From Caenorhabditis remanei (Eukaryota; Nematoda; Chromadorea; Rhabditida; Rhabditidae): a stretch of 64,000 nucleotides of DNA. The notes under the pieces were generated by a model. That model saw only the letters and a program-made list of their open reading frames with translations, was not told the DNA's origin and did not search any database. The stretch spans positions 14,489,717 to 14,553,716 of the forward strand of contig NC_071330.1 in assembly GCF_010183535.1 (NCBI RefSeq). The letters are read 5' to 3'. Of this stretch, positions 32,820 to 43,091 are shown in pieces (within the stretch, counting starts at the first letter, position 1; each line of letters begins with the position of its first letter). Position numbers and translations under genes: made by a program.

Positions 32820-33485
32820 GTTTTAGCTGAAAATTCACAATTTTGGTTGAGAATTTGTTGCGAAACATGGAATTTGGCACGAAAATCGTTGAAGAAAGAA
32901 GAAAATTCAAAGGAAAACGAAGAAAAATGAAGAAAAATGGAAGAAAATCGAATGAAATTGGATGGTTTTCGTAACTTGTGGTACGGTAAGCATGGGAATG
33001 CGCATTTGCTCAGCTTAAAAGCGAGGGAACATTTCGATGGCGCCGCGCCTACCGTAATCCAAATTTAAAAGTTTCCGGTGCCTTTTGGAGCAGTTTTGAT
33101 GGATTCTTCGAGTCAAATTTGGAAGATGGATTTTCGTTGGCAATCTCGTGGATTGTGGATTGTGGATGATTCAATCGTGGATCAATGGCCATCTACGAGT
33201 TCGAGTCATTGGCCAACTGCGTGTCTACTCGAGTTCAATCGTGTTCTTCATGCTTCTTCAATTTGGACAGTCGTGGTTCCCTGGTGTAGCGGCATTGTTG
33301 TTTATGTTGTATTAATTGTATTGTATTTATTATTGTAATTCTTATTGTATATCGAGTGTATTATGTTTTATTATATTTCCCATTATTTCACCCCTTAGTC
33401 ATTTAGGAATTTACTTGTAAATATCAGTTTAACTGTAGGTTCCCCAATATTATGTATAAGTCTCCGAGGACGTCGATGCTCTTCC
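32820..33485 (-). promoter_or_regulatory. Probable 5' region of the antisense EGF gene
   Basis: Between the antisense ATG and the polypurine tract no coding frame is supported. Read on the minus strand it has host-like promoter features: a GCGGCGCC stretch near 33045, then a TTTTCTTC-rich run leading into the AATTTTCAG acceptor. The part nearer the 3' LTR (33290-33480) is AT-rich. Confidence 0.35.
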
Positions 33486-33499
33486 GGAAGGAGGGGGGA
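33486..33499 (+). promoter_or_regulatory. Polypurine tract
   Basis: GGAAGGAGGGGGGA lies directly before the 3' LTR, the expected plus-strand primer site. Confidence 0.8.
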
Positions 33500-33869
33500 T
33501 GTCACATGGTACTTTGAACGTTCTCTCATTTGAGGGGCGTTCCCTTTACTCTGTGTCTCTCTCCCTTTCTCCCGCGCGGGGTTGTCGACACCCGAGGGTC
33601 AGTAGTAGCGGAGTGCTAGGTCCCAAGACAGACCAACCGTCTTGCGGTCTATTATTTAATCTTTAATTATCTCTTTTATAGTTTTATATGTTTATTCTCA
33701 TTAAGCCCCTTTAGTATTAGTCTCCCTCTTTAAGTTAACTTTATCTTTCTTATTCTTTAGTCTCCTCTAATAAATATTTATGTAATCGAGACCGTGTTCG
33801 TAAGTGTTGGATTTAAGTAAGTGGAAGGATAAGGTCCAAGTTCACACCATGGACGTCAACCTTATTAAA
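33500..33869 (+). repeat. 3' LTR (370 bp)
   Basis: Same length and, as far as I can see, same sequence as 22412-22781. AATAAA at 33769-33774. Followed by the CGAG target duplicate at 33870-33873. Confidence 0.92.
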
Positions 33870-33993
33870 CGAGGCAATAAAACAAACATTTTCAAAACAG
33901 AATTTTGAGAATCTGGTTTAAAAATATGTTCATTCCTATTATAGTTAAAAACCTTTCAAAAAATGCTGATTTGATACATATATAACAATTATG

Positions 33994-35010
33994 TTATTTT
34001 ACGAGACGATCGAGAATTTTTGCTTTGGCACTATCCGACAGCTTTCCATATTGAGGAGATTGAGCAAAATTCTTCACTTTCTCAATTGTTAATCCACAAA
34101 TACATTTCTCCAGAAGTTTCGACATTCCATACTCGTCAGCCAACCACAACATCTTCTTATCATCGATTTTTGAGTTATTTAAAAGATGATACTCGATGAT
34201 GTTTATGACAGAGAGCACCATGAATCGACGAGACATTTCCAAAAGTTTGTCGACGGTGTCGTCGTTTGGGAACACTGGATTCGGAGAGAAACTGCTGAGA
34301 AGAATAGCGAAATCTTGAAATGAGACGTCTTTGATTGGAATCTCATCCATTTGTGATTCTTTGTAGTCTGATGAGAAGAGTTCACGGAAGTACTCGGAGT
34401 GGTAGGACAAGAACTGGAAATACATTTTTTGTAATTAAAATTTCACTTTTTTGAGTATACCAACCGCTTTGCTGACATGGAGATTCTTTCCTTCAACCAC
34501 TAGTACTGAATCCTTTTGTTCGAATAGAGTACACATCTCATTGTAATTGTAAGATGGTTCTTCGAGTTCCGTGACATAGTGAGGAATGAGGGAATACTTG
34601 AATCTGACATCATTATTGACATAATCGGTTCTCATATGTCTCCTGAGAATTTTTCTCTCTTCTGTTAGATTTACTTCAAACTTATGCGGCGGAAAACGTT
34701 TATCATCGGATATGATAATTATATATATATGATAATTGGATATGATAATTACCAGTCAATTTGTTAACTCTCAGATTGTTGATTTTGCCCCAGTCGAATT
34801 CCCATTCGAAGCACATTCTTTGGACGTCTCTGACATCCTCACTTCCGCTCCAGATGCTTGAAAATTGAACGTAAATAATAAATAAAAATAGCTCTATTAC
34901 TCGACTTACCAAGTAATTTCATCTACAGTACTTGTCTCTAAATGGATTACGTCTTCGTTGCGAAAAATGCTGTACGCTGCACTTTCGTACTTGATTACGT
35001 CATCGGCCAT
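33994..35010 (-). pseudogene. BTB-domain protein, copy 3 (frameshift in N-terminal domain)
   Basis: Exons read 35010-34910, 34856-34465 and 34413-33994. The BTB half (exon 3, 139 residues plus the end of exon 2) is intact and close to BTB-1. Exon 2 is off by one base: near 34700-34745 a partly duplicated AATTATCATATCC stretch shifts the frame, giving a stop shortly after Leu-Thr-Gly. Phase arithmetic confirms the shift. It could be a recent inactivation, an assembly error in a simple repeat, or a shortened protein starting inside exon 2. ACTGATAAGA (complement 35143-35152) lies 133 bp upstream. The retroelement ends only 125 bp beyond its stop. Confidence 0.65.
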
Positions 35011-35556
35011 TTCCAGTGATACCTCTGTAAGTTTATTTAGTTTTTCAAGTGTAGAAGCATTCAAAAGTATTATGTAAAACGCCCTAAAACAGAGATAAGG
35101 GAAATGCTCATGAATAATCGGTTGGGAGTGTTAAATAGAAGGTCTTATCAGTGGAAGTCATAAAGAATTTCGGAATTGTGAAATACATTGGCAAGGCTGG
35201 CGTGTGTTCGTCATTTATAGACCTGTCAGTCTGCCCCGCCTAATTTACGTGACCACTTGCTCTCAAATGAGTTGTGAATCAGAGATAAGGGAAACGACCA
35301 CGAAAGTTGCAAAGCCAACTTTTTGTATAAGATTCCAGGAGTATGACTCATTGTTAATTTTTTTTTCAAACTGACGAAAACCGGGTGTCGTGAAATGGTC
35401 ACCCGATTTTGCAGTAAGTGGGTTATACATTTATGCGCTCAGCACATTGAGACGTTTCGAGTACCATGTTTCAAACGAGTATCTTTACGCACGGGGTAAC
35501 TACAGTACACCGTGTGTGAAGACGCATAACATACTGTAGTTTTCGTGGAAGACTTT
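35011..35556. other. Upstream region of BTB-3 with duplicated GATA blocks
   Basis: Contains ACTGATAAGA (complement 35143-35152) and AGATAAGGGAAA at about 35091 and 35283. The second block resembles the BTB promoter but has no gene of its own. No coding frame supported. Confidence 0.5.
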
Positions 35557-35760
35557 TATTACTCATTGGTGGCTGACCACTCGCTAAAAGTTCGGCCCGG
35601 GAACGCGGAGTGGGTCTCGACGCGACTACCGTAGTATAAAAATTTTAATTGCTAAAGTACGGTCAAGAGCCAACGTAAATCGAAATTCCGCAACGAAACC
35701 CACTCCGCGTCCCCGGGCTGAACTTTTATCGAGTGGTCAGCCACTGGCGAATGGGTAATA
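35557..35760. mobile_element. Palindromic MITE-like element
   Basis: Arms begin TATTACTCATT and end in the complement AATGGGTAATA, and share TGGCTGACCACTCG and CGGAGTGGGT. It abuts the broken FTH exon on its right. No coding capacity. Confidence 0.6.
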
Positions 35761-35764
35761 TTAT

Positions 35765-35824
35765 ATTACACCGGAGAGCTCTGATATGGGGATGATCGTC
35801 TTTGGTTCACAAATTCAATTTTGA
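35765..35824 (+). pseudogene. Fragment of FTH gene, last-exon end
   Basis: The frame ends Gly-Ser-Gln-Ile-Gln-Phe-stop, exactly as the FTH gene at 16897, with shared Ile-Thr at its start. Roughly 150 bp of 3' flank (to about 35980) is also homologous, including ATCAGATAACTTT. Nothing upstream of the last exon is present, so it is a truncated duplicate. Confidence 0.6.
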
Positions 35825-36027
35825 AGTTTAAAAAGTACAGTAACCTTCTTTTTTCACTGCGATAATTATATTTTGTGACTTGAAAGTTTCATGTTTCAAT
35901 ACTTTTTAAACCGACTTTTTTATCAGATAACTTTATTTTGAATCCCACTTTTTTTTTGAAACTTTACAGCCTTGCTTGTTCAAAACCGGACATCGGAATT
36001 TCCCATTTTTCCGGCTTTCCGACTTTT

Positions 36028-36456
36028 TTCGAATGGCAAATACATTTCAGGTTCCGTGGCATAATGAGGAATGAGAGAATACGTAACTGATATTATTGAT
36101 GAAATTGTCGGTTTTGAACATTCTTGTGATAACTCTGTTCTCTTTTGTTACTTTCACTTCAAACGTTTCCGGGAGTGAATAATTTTGCTTGGATTTGACA
36201 GTTATATAACCATTCAGCTCGTCAACTCTCCTCCAACTTTTGATTTTGCTCAAGTCGAATTTCCATTCGAATTGTATCATTTTATAGTCCGTGTCGCCAT
36301 TTTTTGCGCTCCAGGCACTTAAAAAATAAACTGTGAATAGAATGCTAACTTGACTTACCAAATAATATCATTTGCGCGACTTGTCTCCAAATGGACGAAG
36401 TTTTTGCCACCAGGATATTTGTAAATAGCACTTTTGTACTCCATTATGATCATCAT
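36028..36456 (-). pseudogene. BTB-family copy 4, truncated (no BTB domain)
   Basis: ATG at 36456 (alternatives 36453, 36444), donor at 36359-36358, then an exon matching the BTB-1 N-terminal domain. A 2-bp deletion after Ile-Ser-Tyr shifts the frame, and similarity stops at about 36028, before the BTB fold. The sequence beyond joins unrelated DNA and then the FTH fragment. ACTGATAAGA (complement 36518-36527) lies 62 bp upstream, with a second copy at 36687-36696. Confidence 0.7.
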
Positions 36457-37618
36457 TTCTAGTGATAGCTCTGTAAAAGTTTTAAAGTTTTCTTCGATGT
36501 AAATACTAAATAGAAGGTCTTATCAGTTGAAATGATGAAGAATTTTGAAATTGGGAATTTTTAAAAAAAACTGCGAAAAGTTTCGAGTTAGTTATTTGAA
36601 TTGTGTCTGGTTGCGTTTTGAAGCATTTGAAAAGAGTAAATAAAACGTTATCAATTGTGAATCAGAGATAAGGGAAACGACCACGAAAGCAGCAAATCTT
36701 ATCAGTGGAATTAACGGACGAAAAGTTATTTTTTTCTATAAGACTCCAGAAGTATGACTCATTGTGAACTTTCTTTTTTTTTTCGAACTGACGAAAACCT
36801 GGTTGATGTAAATAATTGGTGAAACGGTCCCCAATTTTTACAATTTTCAGCCCAGCACCATCAAAAACGCTTAAAATTAATACGTTTCGAAATTCTCTGA
36901 CCTACTGTAACCCTAAAGTTATCGTGACAAAACCTGTAAAACCGATTTTTTATTTCCAGAAAAGTATAATAACGCCTATAACCTCCTGCGCTAAAACTAT
37001 CGTAACTCGGTCAGATTTGTTCCAAACAGCATATTTTTCAGTTTTATAGAATCAGCAAGACAGGAGCTTTCAGAAAAATATAATCATGCCCACATTTAAA
37101 AATTTTCGGGTTACTGTAGTTTTCGTGCCGAAACCCCAAAATGATCGGAACACAGTGATGATTATACTCATTCGAACCGTCTGTTTATCCTGAACTTGAA
37201 TATTGTAATTTTACCGGTGCAAAACTGACAGGGTTACGGTAGTTTTAGTCAGGAGGTTAGAGCGCAGAGACACCGGACACTCTGCGTCTCTAACCCCCAA
37301 AAACGATATTTTCAGAATATAGGCATGATTATACTTTTCTGAAAGCTGAAAACGAGCTGATTATGAAAATACACATTTAAACATAATTGAAACTTATCAG
37401 ACTGAGATATGACCGTATTTTCAATTTTTTTGAAAATAAAATATCTAACCTTGATCCAATGTTTTTAGCTAATAATGTAGATTGGATTTCAAATTTCTTT
37501 GATAATATTTATTTTATTCTTTCCAATAAAACATGAATTATTATGCGAAAATATACCAAATTTAGAGGAAAAAGACAAGACAAGATAAATTGATAATACA
37601 AACACGCTCATAACTGAT
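36457..37618. repeat. BTB-4 upstream block, then dispersed repeats
   Basis: 36457-36720 carries two ACTGATAAGA sites and AGATAAGGGAAA. 36830-37400 is the dispersed GTATAATCATG/ACTACTGTAG family, including the AGAGCGCAGAGA block at 37259. No gene supported. Confidence 0.55.
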
Positions 37619-38867
37619 TTATTCATCATCACCGATCTCAACGACTTTCGCATATGGCTCGTTGTTTTTTGGGAAGACCTCTTCGAATTTGAAATCGAAC
37701 CACGTTTTCGTCCATTCCCAGCCGTTTTTATTCTTTTCTCCCGACTCAACTGGCTCCGTGCCGCTTCTGCTCTCAATAATGGTCCCTGTGACGTCGTAAT
37801 GTCTGGGCGTGAGTTTGCCGATGTATGGGTAGATGGAGAGTTTCTGAAAATATATCGATAAGAAGTCACTAAAAAATGCGCGTTTTTTGAGCCTAAAACC
37901 ATCAAAAACGGTTTAATCCGCTTGAAGTTACAGAATTTCGAAATTTTTCGAAACTCCTACCTACCGTAACCCTAGATTAGGACCTATAAAACTTATTTAT
38001 TCGAAATCAGCACGTTTCCAGCTTTGAGAAAAGTATAATCATGCCTATATTCTGAAAATTTTGAATTTGGGGGTCAGAGACGCAAAGTGTCTCGTATTTC
38101 TGCGCTTTAACCCTCTGACTCAGTAACTAAGACTACAATAACTCCGTGGAATTCGCTCCAGTTTATCTGAAATAAAGATTTTCGGATTCAGGACGCCAAG
38201 ACGCTTCGAATGAGTATAAACATCATTAGGTTCCGATCATTTTTTGGTCCCGCCACGAAAACTACAGTAATCCGAAAATTTTCAGAATGCTGGCATGATT
38301 ATACTTTTCTGAAAGCTCTTGTCTTGCTGATTCTATAAAACTCAAAACTATGGTGTTTGGAACAATTCTGACTGAGTTACGGTGGATTTTGTGAAGAGAG
38401 CAGAGACGCAGAGTGTCTCCAATCCCCGAAATTCAACATTTTTCAGAATATAGACATGATTATACTTTTCTGAAAGCTGGGAATGAGCTGATTCCGAATA
38501 TTTAGATTTTATGAGTCCTGTCACAAAAATTGGAGAGTTACTGTGCTTGTGAATTTTCGAAATTTTTCGAAAATTTTCAACTTTCTTCAATTCCGTCCAA
38601 ATTCTTTAGTTTTTAGCTCAAAATGTTCCAAATTTTTCCAATTTTTTAAAGAAAAATACTTACCCCCTGAATAACCGGCAACTTGTACTTTCGCGAGAGC
38701 CACATCTGACCATCAAATTCGAACAAAGCGACACTGGTGTCCTCCCTATATTGAAAGTCACAAACGGTGTTCGCAGCTTTGTTGGCGACATTCTTTTTTT
38801 CTATGTAATACTGTTCAAGGTAGCCTTGCATAGTGGATTTAACGATTTCCAGATATTTGTAACCCAT
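37619..38867 (-). CDS. Unknown 142-residue protein (2 exons)
   Basis: Exons 38867-38664 (68 codons) and 37843-37619 (74 codons plus stop) join in phase 0 with donor GTAAGT and acceptor ATTTTCAG. TTTCCAG lies 3 bp before the ATG, a spliced-leader-type start. The protein is mixed charged with no signal peptide or membrane span. The first exon is rich in Tyr, Lys and Gln; the second has Tyr-Pro-Tyr-Ile-Gly-Lys, a Trp-x-Trp-x4-Trp cluster and an acidic end. I do not recognise a family. Codon use and clean splice signals make it a likely real gene. The 820-bp intron holds dispersed repeats. Confidence 0.6.
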
Positions 38868-40112
38868 GGTCTGGAAATTTAAAATTTTCAGATTTTTTGA
38901 AAAATTGAAACAAAAAATTTCGGAAAATCTTTAGGAGACTAAGAAACGATCGTTTACCCTCCTTTTACCTGTGTACCCTTAGGCTCCGCCCCCAGCCGGA
39001 AGGAGGGCTTATCCCAAGAAGCACCTGGTGTTGGAGCATCCCTCTATATATAGGTAACTGGTAATTAAGGTAATTAAGATGGTGGCACGGAGTACAAATA
39101 AGAGGACTCCACACCGCCCGTTCTATTTTCATGAAATCCCCCACCTGGCCCGGATTAACGAGACCGGGGGTAAATAGGAGGAAGGGGGGGGGGATATAAT
39201 TAATTTAGAAAGGATGGTGTAGGTTAGGAGAAAGCGGATTTTGAAAAGTTTGGGTTACGGTACCACTTTTATTTCCAATTTTAAGACTTCAAAGCTGTAT
39301 ATCTCAAAAAGGGGCGGAGCTATCAAAAAGTTCTCAGCTACAAAAATGTAGGAAATTTCAAGGGCTACTTTTTTGTAGTTAACCACTTTTTTATAGCTCC
39401 GCCCACTTTTGAGATACATACAACACTTAAGAGAGACATTGACTATCTTCATCTCTCTAATAGTAAGAGACTTCAAAGGTTTGTATCTCAAAAAGTGGGC
39501 GGAGCTACAAAAAAGTTGTCGACTACAAAAATGTACCAAATTTCAGGGACTACATTTTTGTAGTTGGCAACTTTTTTCTAGGTCCTCCCAATTTGGAGAT
39601 ACAACGCTTAGAAGTCTCATGGTCTCTCTGCCTGCGTCCCTCTCTCTCTGCGATCATCTCAAAAAGGGGCGGAGCTACCGTAATTCTTTCTATATTCTAT
39701 TTTCTCCTATTAAGATGAAAATCTGCTATTGTAAGCCCAAAATCAGCTTTCTATGATAAAAATCAAGAAATTTACAGATTTCCGAAAATCTGAAATTACT
39801 AAACCTACCGTAACCCGGTCAGATCTGAGCACTCGTCTATCCCTATTTGAAATTCTGAAAAGAAAACAAAGACTCAATTTTTTTTCTCGCACACAGTTTA
39901 TTGAAGCAAACCGCAATATACATTATAAAGCAATTTCGGATCAAGTTTAGCATAATTAATTAATTAATGATAATTAATTCAAATACTTCATCGAAGGCAA
40001 CAAACTGTAAAGGTAGAAAGTCAAAAATCCTAGAAAACAAAATCAGACAATTTATAAAACAACATAATAAAGTATTTGAAAAAAAGGCGGATGATTGTGG
40101 GTCAAAGGGTTA
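38868..40112. repeat. Intergenic with two related palindromes
   Basis: Palindromes at 39296-39420 and 39481-39606 share the ends ATCTCAAAAAGTGGGCGGAGC and complement and a CTACAAAAATGTA core; a third partial end lies at 39656. A (AATT)-like run is at 39950-39975. CTCTATATATAGG at 39040 is a small palindrome. No gene seen. Confidence 0.5.
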
Positions 40113-40646
40113 CAGTACCGCTTAAAAGTATATGAAGTTTTGCCTTTTTCAGTTGAAAACGCCAAACTTTGAGAGTGTGTCATGGTAATACTGATTGTCC
40201 CATGAAATAGATTTTAAATGGATCGTATAGATCAAAAGTAGAGCTCCATTTTTGTAATTGATAACTTTTTTGTACGGACATTCCCTAGAGAGTTATGGTC
40301 ATTTTAAGACAAATTAGACTATTTTGCACTGAAATCGGTCGATTTGAAGGAGAAATTACTTGGTCGATACGTAACTTTTCCCTAGCAAGTTACAGTAATT
40401 TCTCCCTTAAATCGACCAATTCAGTGCAAAATAGTATAATTTGTCTTAAAATGACCATAACTCTCTAGGGAGTGTCTGTCAACTACAAAAAAGTTGTCAA
40501 CTACAAAAATGGAGTTCTACCTTTGATCTGTACGATCCATTAAAAATCTACTTGATGGGACAATAAGTATTACCATGACACACTCTCAAAGTTGAAAATT
40601 TACAACTGAAAAACGGCGAAACTTAATATACTTTTGAGGAGTACTG
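40113..40646. mobile_element. Mariner-type MITE, TA duplication (copy 2)
   Basis: Ends CAGTACCGCTTAAAAGTATA and complement, flanked by TA (40111-40112, 40647-40648). Internally related to 7249-7693 (CATTTTTGTAATTGA, AGAGTGTGTCATGGTAATAC). Confidence 0.7.
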
Positions 40647-40731
40647 TAGTGGTACTCGGGTTCATACATTTAAAGAATGTCTTGTTTCCAGCTTATTTTG
40701 TTGGTCATAAGGTTTCACATAATTTTCTCTT

Positions 40732-43091
40732 TTAAACACCGAGAATCGAGCCTACTGTCGTTTTTTCGTCAAATATGACACCGGAATTTGTGAAATATTT
40801 TGTCACGTGTCTGAACTCTACACATTCATCATTCATTGGTTCCAAATCTAGCTCTGACTTTACACAGTTTGACGGTAGTTCCTCTATTTCCTCAATTTCC
40901 TGCTTGACTTCGCGATTTTCATAATTGACACTAGGCGTTATCACATTGTCTTCTGGTTCTTCAGTTTTTATCGGAGCTGTTGAGAAAGGAAATTCTCCAG
41001 GCGGATAAAAATCCGGCTCGTTTTCCACCATTTCTTGATAAGCTAGTTTCTGCTCATCACAAGATTTTGATGTTGCCGGCAAACTTTGAGTACTGGAAAA
41101 TGATCGCTTGAGTAGTGGTGTCGGTCTCACTGCCATCACTGTCTTATACACTTTCCCTTCTACTTTTACATAATTAGGGATTGGCGTTTGTTGATCGTAT
41201 CCTACTGGAACAGTTTTCGCAATACGAGGCAATTCGGGACGTGGTAGTATTGGTTGGGGCTGCACAACTCGCACTGGGAACAGATTGGGATTCATTTGCT
41301 GACAAAGATGCAAAATTCTTTTTCTTCTTTTCGCATCTCCTTCTTTATAGACAGCAGCCATTGGTCGCATGATTTCGTCGTTAGCCCAGTCTTCCCGTCT
41401 TGAAGTTCGACGTTCTTGTTGTTGTTCAAAATCGGGGTCATTTGAAGCGAAAGTAGACGCTTCTGGTACGTTGTTATTGTGGAGATCTTTTCGGAAAGAC
41501 TGGTTGAATGGATCCTAAAAATAACCACATTAACTTCAATTTAAAAGGAAACACCATTATTTTCACTCACCTCTTTAACAATTCGCTCAATCGCTTTGAT
41601 TGATCTCACAATGCCTTGTTTGCGTGGAACATAGTTACGGTAGTATGATTTGATTGCCATTTTGAAAGCTCCAACTGGTGTGTTGGACGGAATTCTTTTC
41701 TCAAAAGCATCTCGAATTCCCTAAAAATTCAAATCTTGATTTTTTTTTGTTGATAATTTTAGATACCTTTAATCGTCTGTACACTGAAAGTACCCCAGCC
41801 AAATCCTGCCCAGGTATTGAATCGACATCGTTTACTGTTTTGACACCAATAGCTTCGCACATCCATTTGTACTGAAAAAATTAGAAATTGACAAACCTGG
41901 AAAATTCTAAATATTCAAACTTACCAGATGATCGTGATGAGTAGTGCACATTTTGAGGCGAGTCGTGCGAACAGCTTCTTCCGCAGCTTCTAGTTTGATC
42001 TTTTCACAGTGGACTGCAGCCATCAGCGCTTTAATTGCTTCGTTAGCAGTCATATTAACACTTTGATGAGTGGTAACGTTGTTGCCACAAATGATGCATG
42101 GTGTAAGACCAGGAGCTGGTGGTTCTTTCTGGATGGTTCTATCAATCACTTTTTCCGATTCGTCCGGCACTATTTCATCCGTGGAGTCGTCAGTTTTCGC
42201 CTCATTATCTATATCTTCCATTATAATTTCATTATGTGCACCTGGCGAAACTGAATTCGGCTGTTCTTCAGACACTTTTTCGGTATTTGTAACATCGAGT
42301 TTTGGCTTCTGAACATTTTTTTCAAAGTTGAGACTATTTTCGAACTTTTCCAGTTTAAATGTCCTTTAAAACACTCAAATGTCCCAAAAAATGTTTAGAC
42401 TCTCTTGAACACTAAAAAAAACCGAAAGCTTGCTTTGACAGCTGAAAGTAGAGATTTCCAAAAAACAAAGTTACCTTAAAGCTTGTCATTTCAGGCTCAG
42501 CACCCTGGAAGTGGCGGATTCCTAAAACAGAGACATCCAAGAGCTTGCTTAAAGTTTGTGTCTCTGTTTTAGGAATCCGCCACTTCCAGGGTGTTGAGTC
42601 TGAGGACAATGTCAGAGCAAGCTATAAGGTATCTTTGTTTATAGGTAATCACTACTTCCAGAACAAGCTTTTGGTCATTTCAGTGTTCAAGGGACGTCTA
42701 AACATTTTTTGGAACGTTTAAATGTTTTTTGGGACGTCTAAATGTTTTAAGGGACGTTTGAGTTTTCAAAGGACATCAAAACTGGAAAAAAATCCATCAA
42801 TTCTAATGTAATCACCTTTGCTGATGGTTTCGGTAACCTGACTGCTGGATTCAAGTGATGAACCCATGCCTGGAAGCTGGCCATTTCCAAGACACTATCA
42901 TCCAGCCCAGCTTCTTTCAAAAAACTTGCTAAAAGTATTTCAGCTCGTTTCTGAAATTCTTCTCCGTCATCCATTGAACCATCTGTTTCATCTTGTTGAT
43001 TTGAACTTTCCCTGGATTCTTCTTCTTCTTCATTTTCTAATTTGTGACTTGTACTGCAACCTTCTGAATTTCCAGCAAGTTCATCTGACAT
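40732..43091 (-). CDS. Zinc-finger-like (THAP/LIN-15A-type C2CH) protein, 5 exons
   Basis: Exons 43091-42816, 42308-41925, 41871-41767, 41720-41571 and 41514-40732 are all phase 0 and give 565 residues. TTTTTCAG lies six bases before the ATG. Exon 1 is acidic, then has a Phe-Leu-x4-Gly-Leu and Leu-Asn-Pro motif seen at the start of hAT-derived and LIN-15B-like nematode proteins. Exons 2-3 hold Cys-Ile-Ile-Cys, and about 60 residues later Cys-x2-His-His followed by Lys-Trp-Met-Cys, which fits the C2CH zinc finger of LIN-15A/LIN-56 type. The last exon is Pro-rich with several Lys-x-Glu (SUMO-like) sites. A role in chromatin or transcription is inferred, not shown. A small palindrome lies in intron 1. 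Confidence 0.65.
42491..42605. repeat. Palindrome in zinc-finger gene intron 1
   Basis: Arms CACCCTGGAAGTGGCGGATT and complement flank a short loop. Followed by GGACGTCTAAATGTTTT-type direct repeats up to 42780. Confidence 0.6.

Larger units (their letters stand above)
22412..33869 (+). mobile_element. Complete Ty3/Gypsy LTR retroelement with envelope-like segment and antisense cargo gene
   Basis: An 11,458-bp element flanked by CGAG on both sides (22408-22411 and 33870-33873). It has two 370-bp LTRs, a TGG-starting primer-binding site directly after the 5' LTR, and a polypurine tract directly before the 3' LTR. One 7.5-kb frame holds Gag, an envelope-like segment, protease, RT, RNase H and integrase. 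The RNase H before integrase order and RT motifs place it in Ty3/Gypsy. By eye I see no difference between the two LTRs, and the coding frame has no stop, so the insertion is recent and may be autonomous. It sits between BTB-2 (minus, 295 bp from its start) and the 3' end of BTB-3. Confidence 0.92.

Noticed and set aside
39000..39190. Possible structured RNA near CTCTATATATAGG and CGGATTAACGAGACCGGGGG
   Set aside because: No tRNA A/B boxes, snRNA or SL RNA sequence recognised; likely promoter or repeat DNA.
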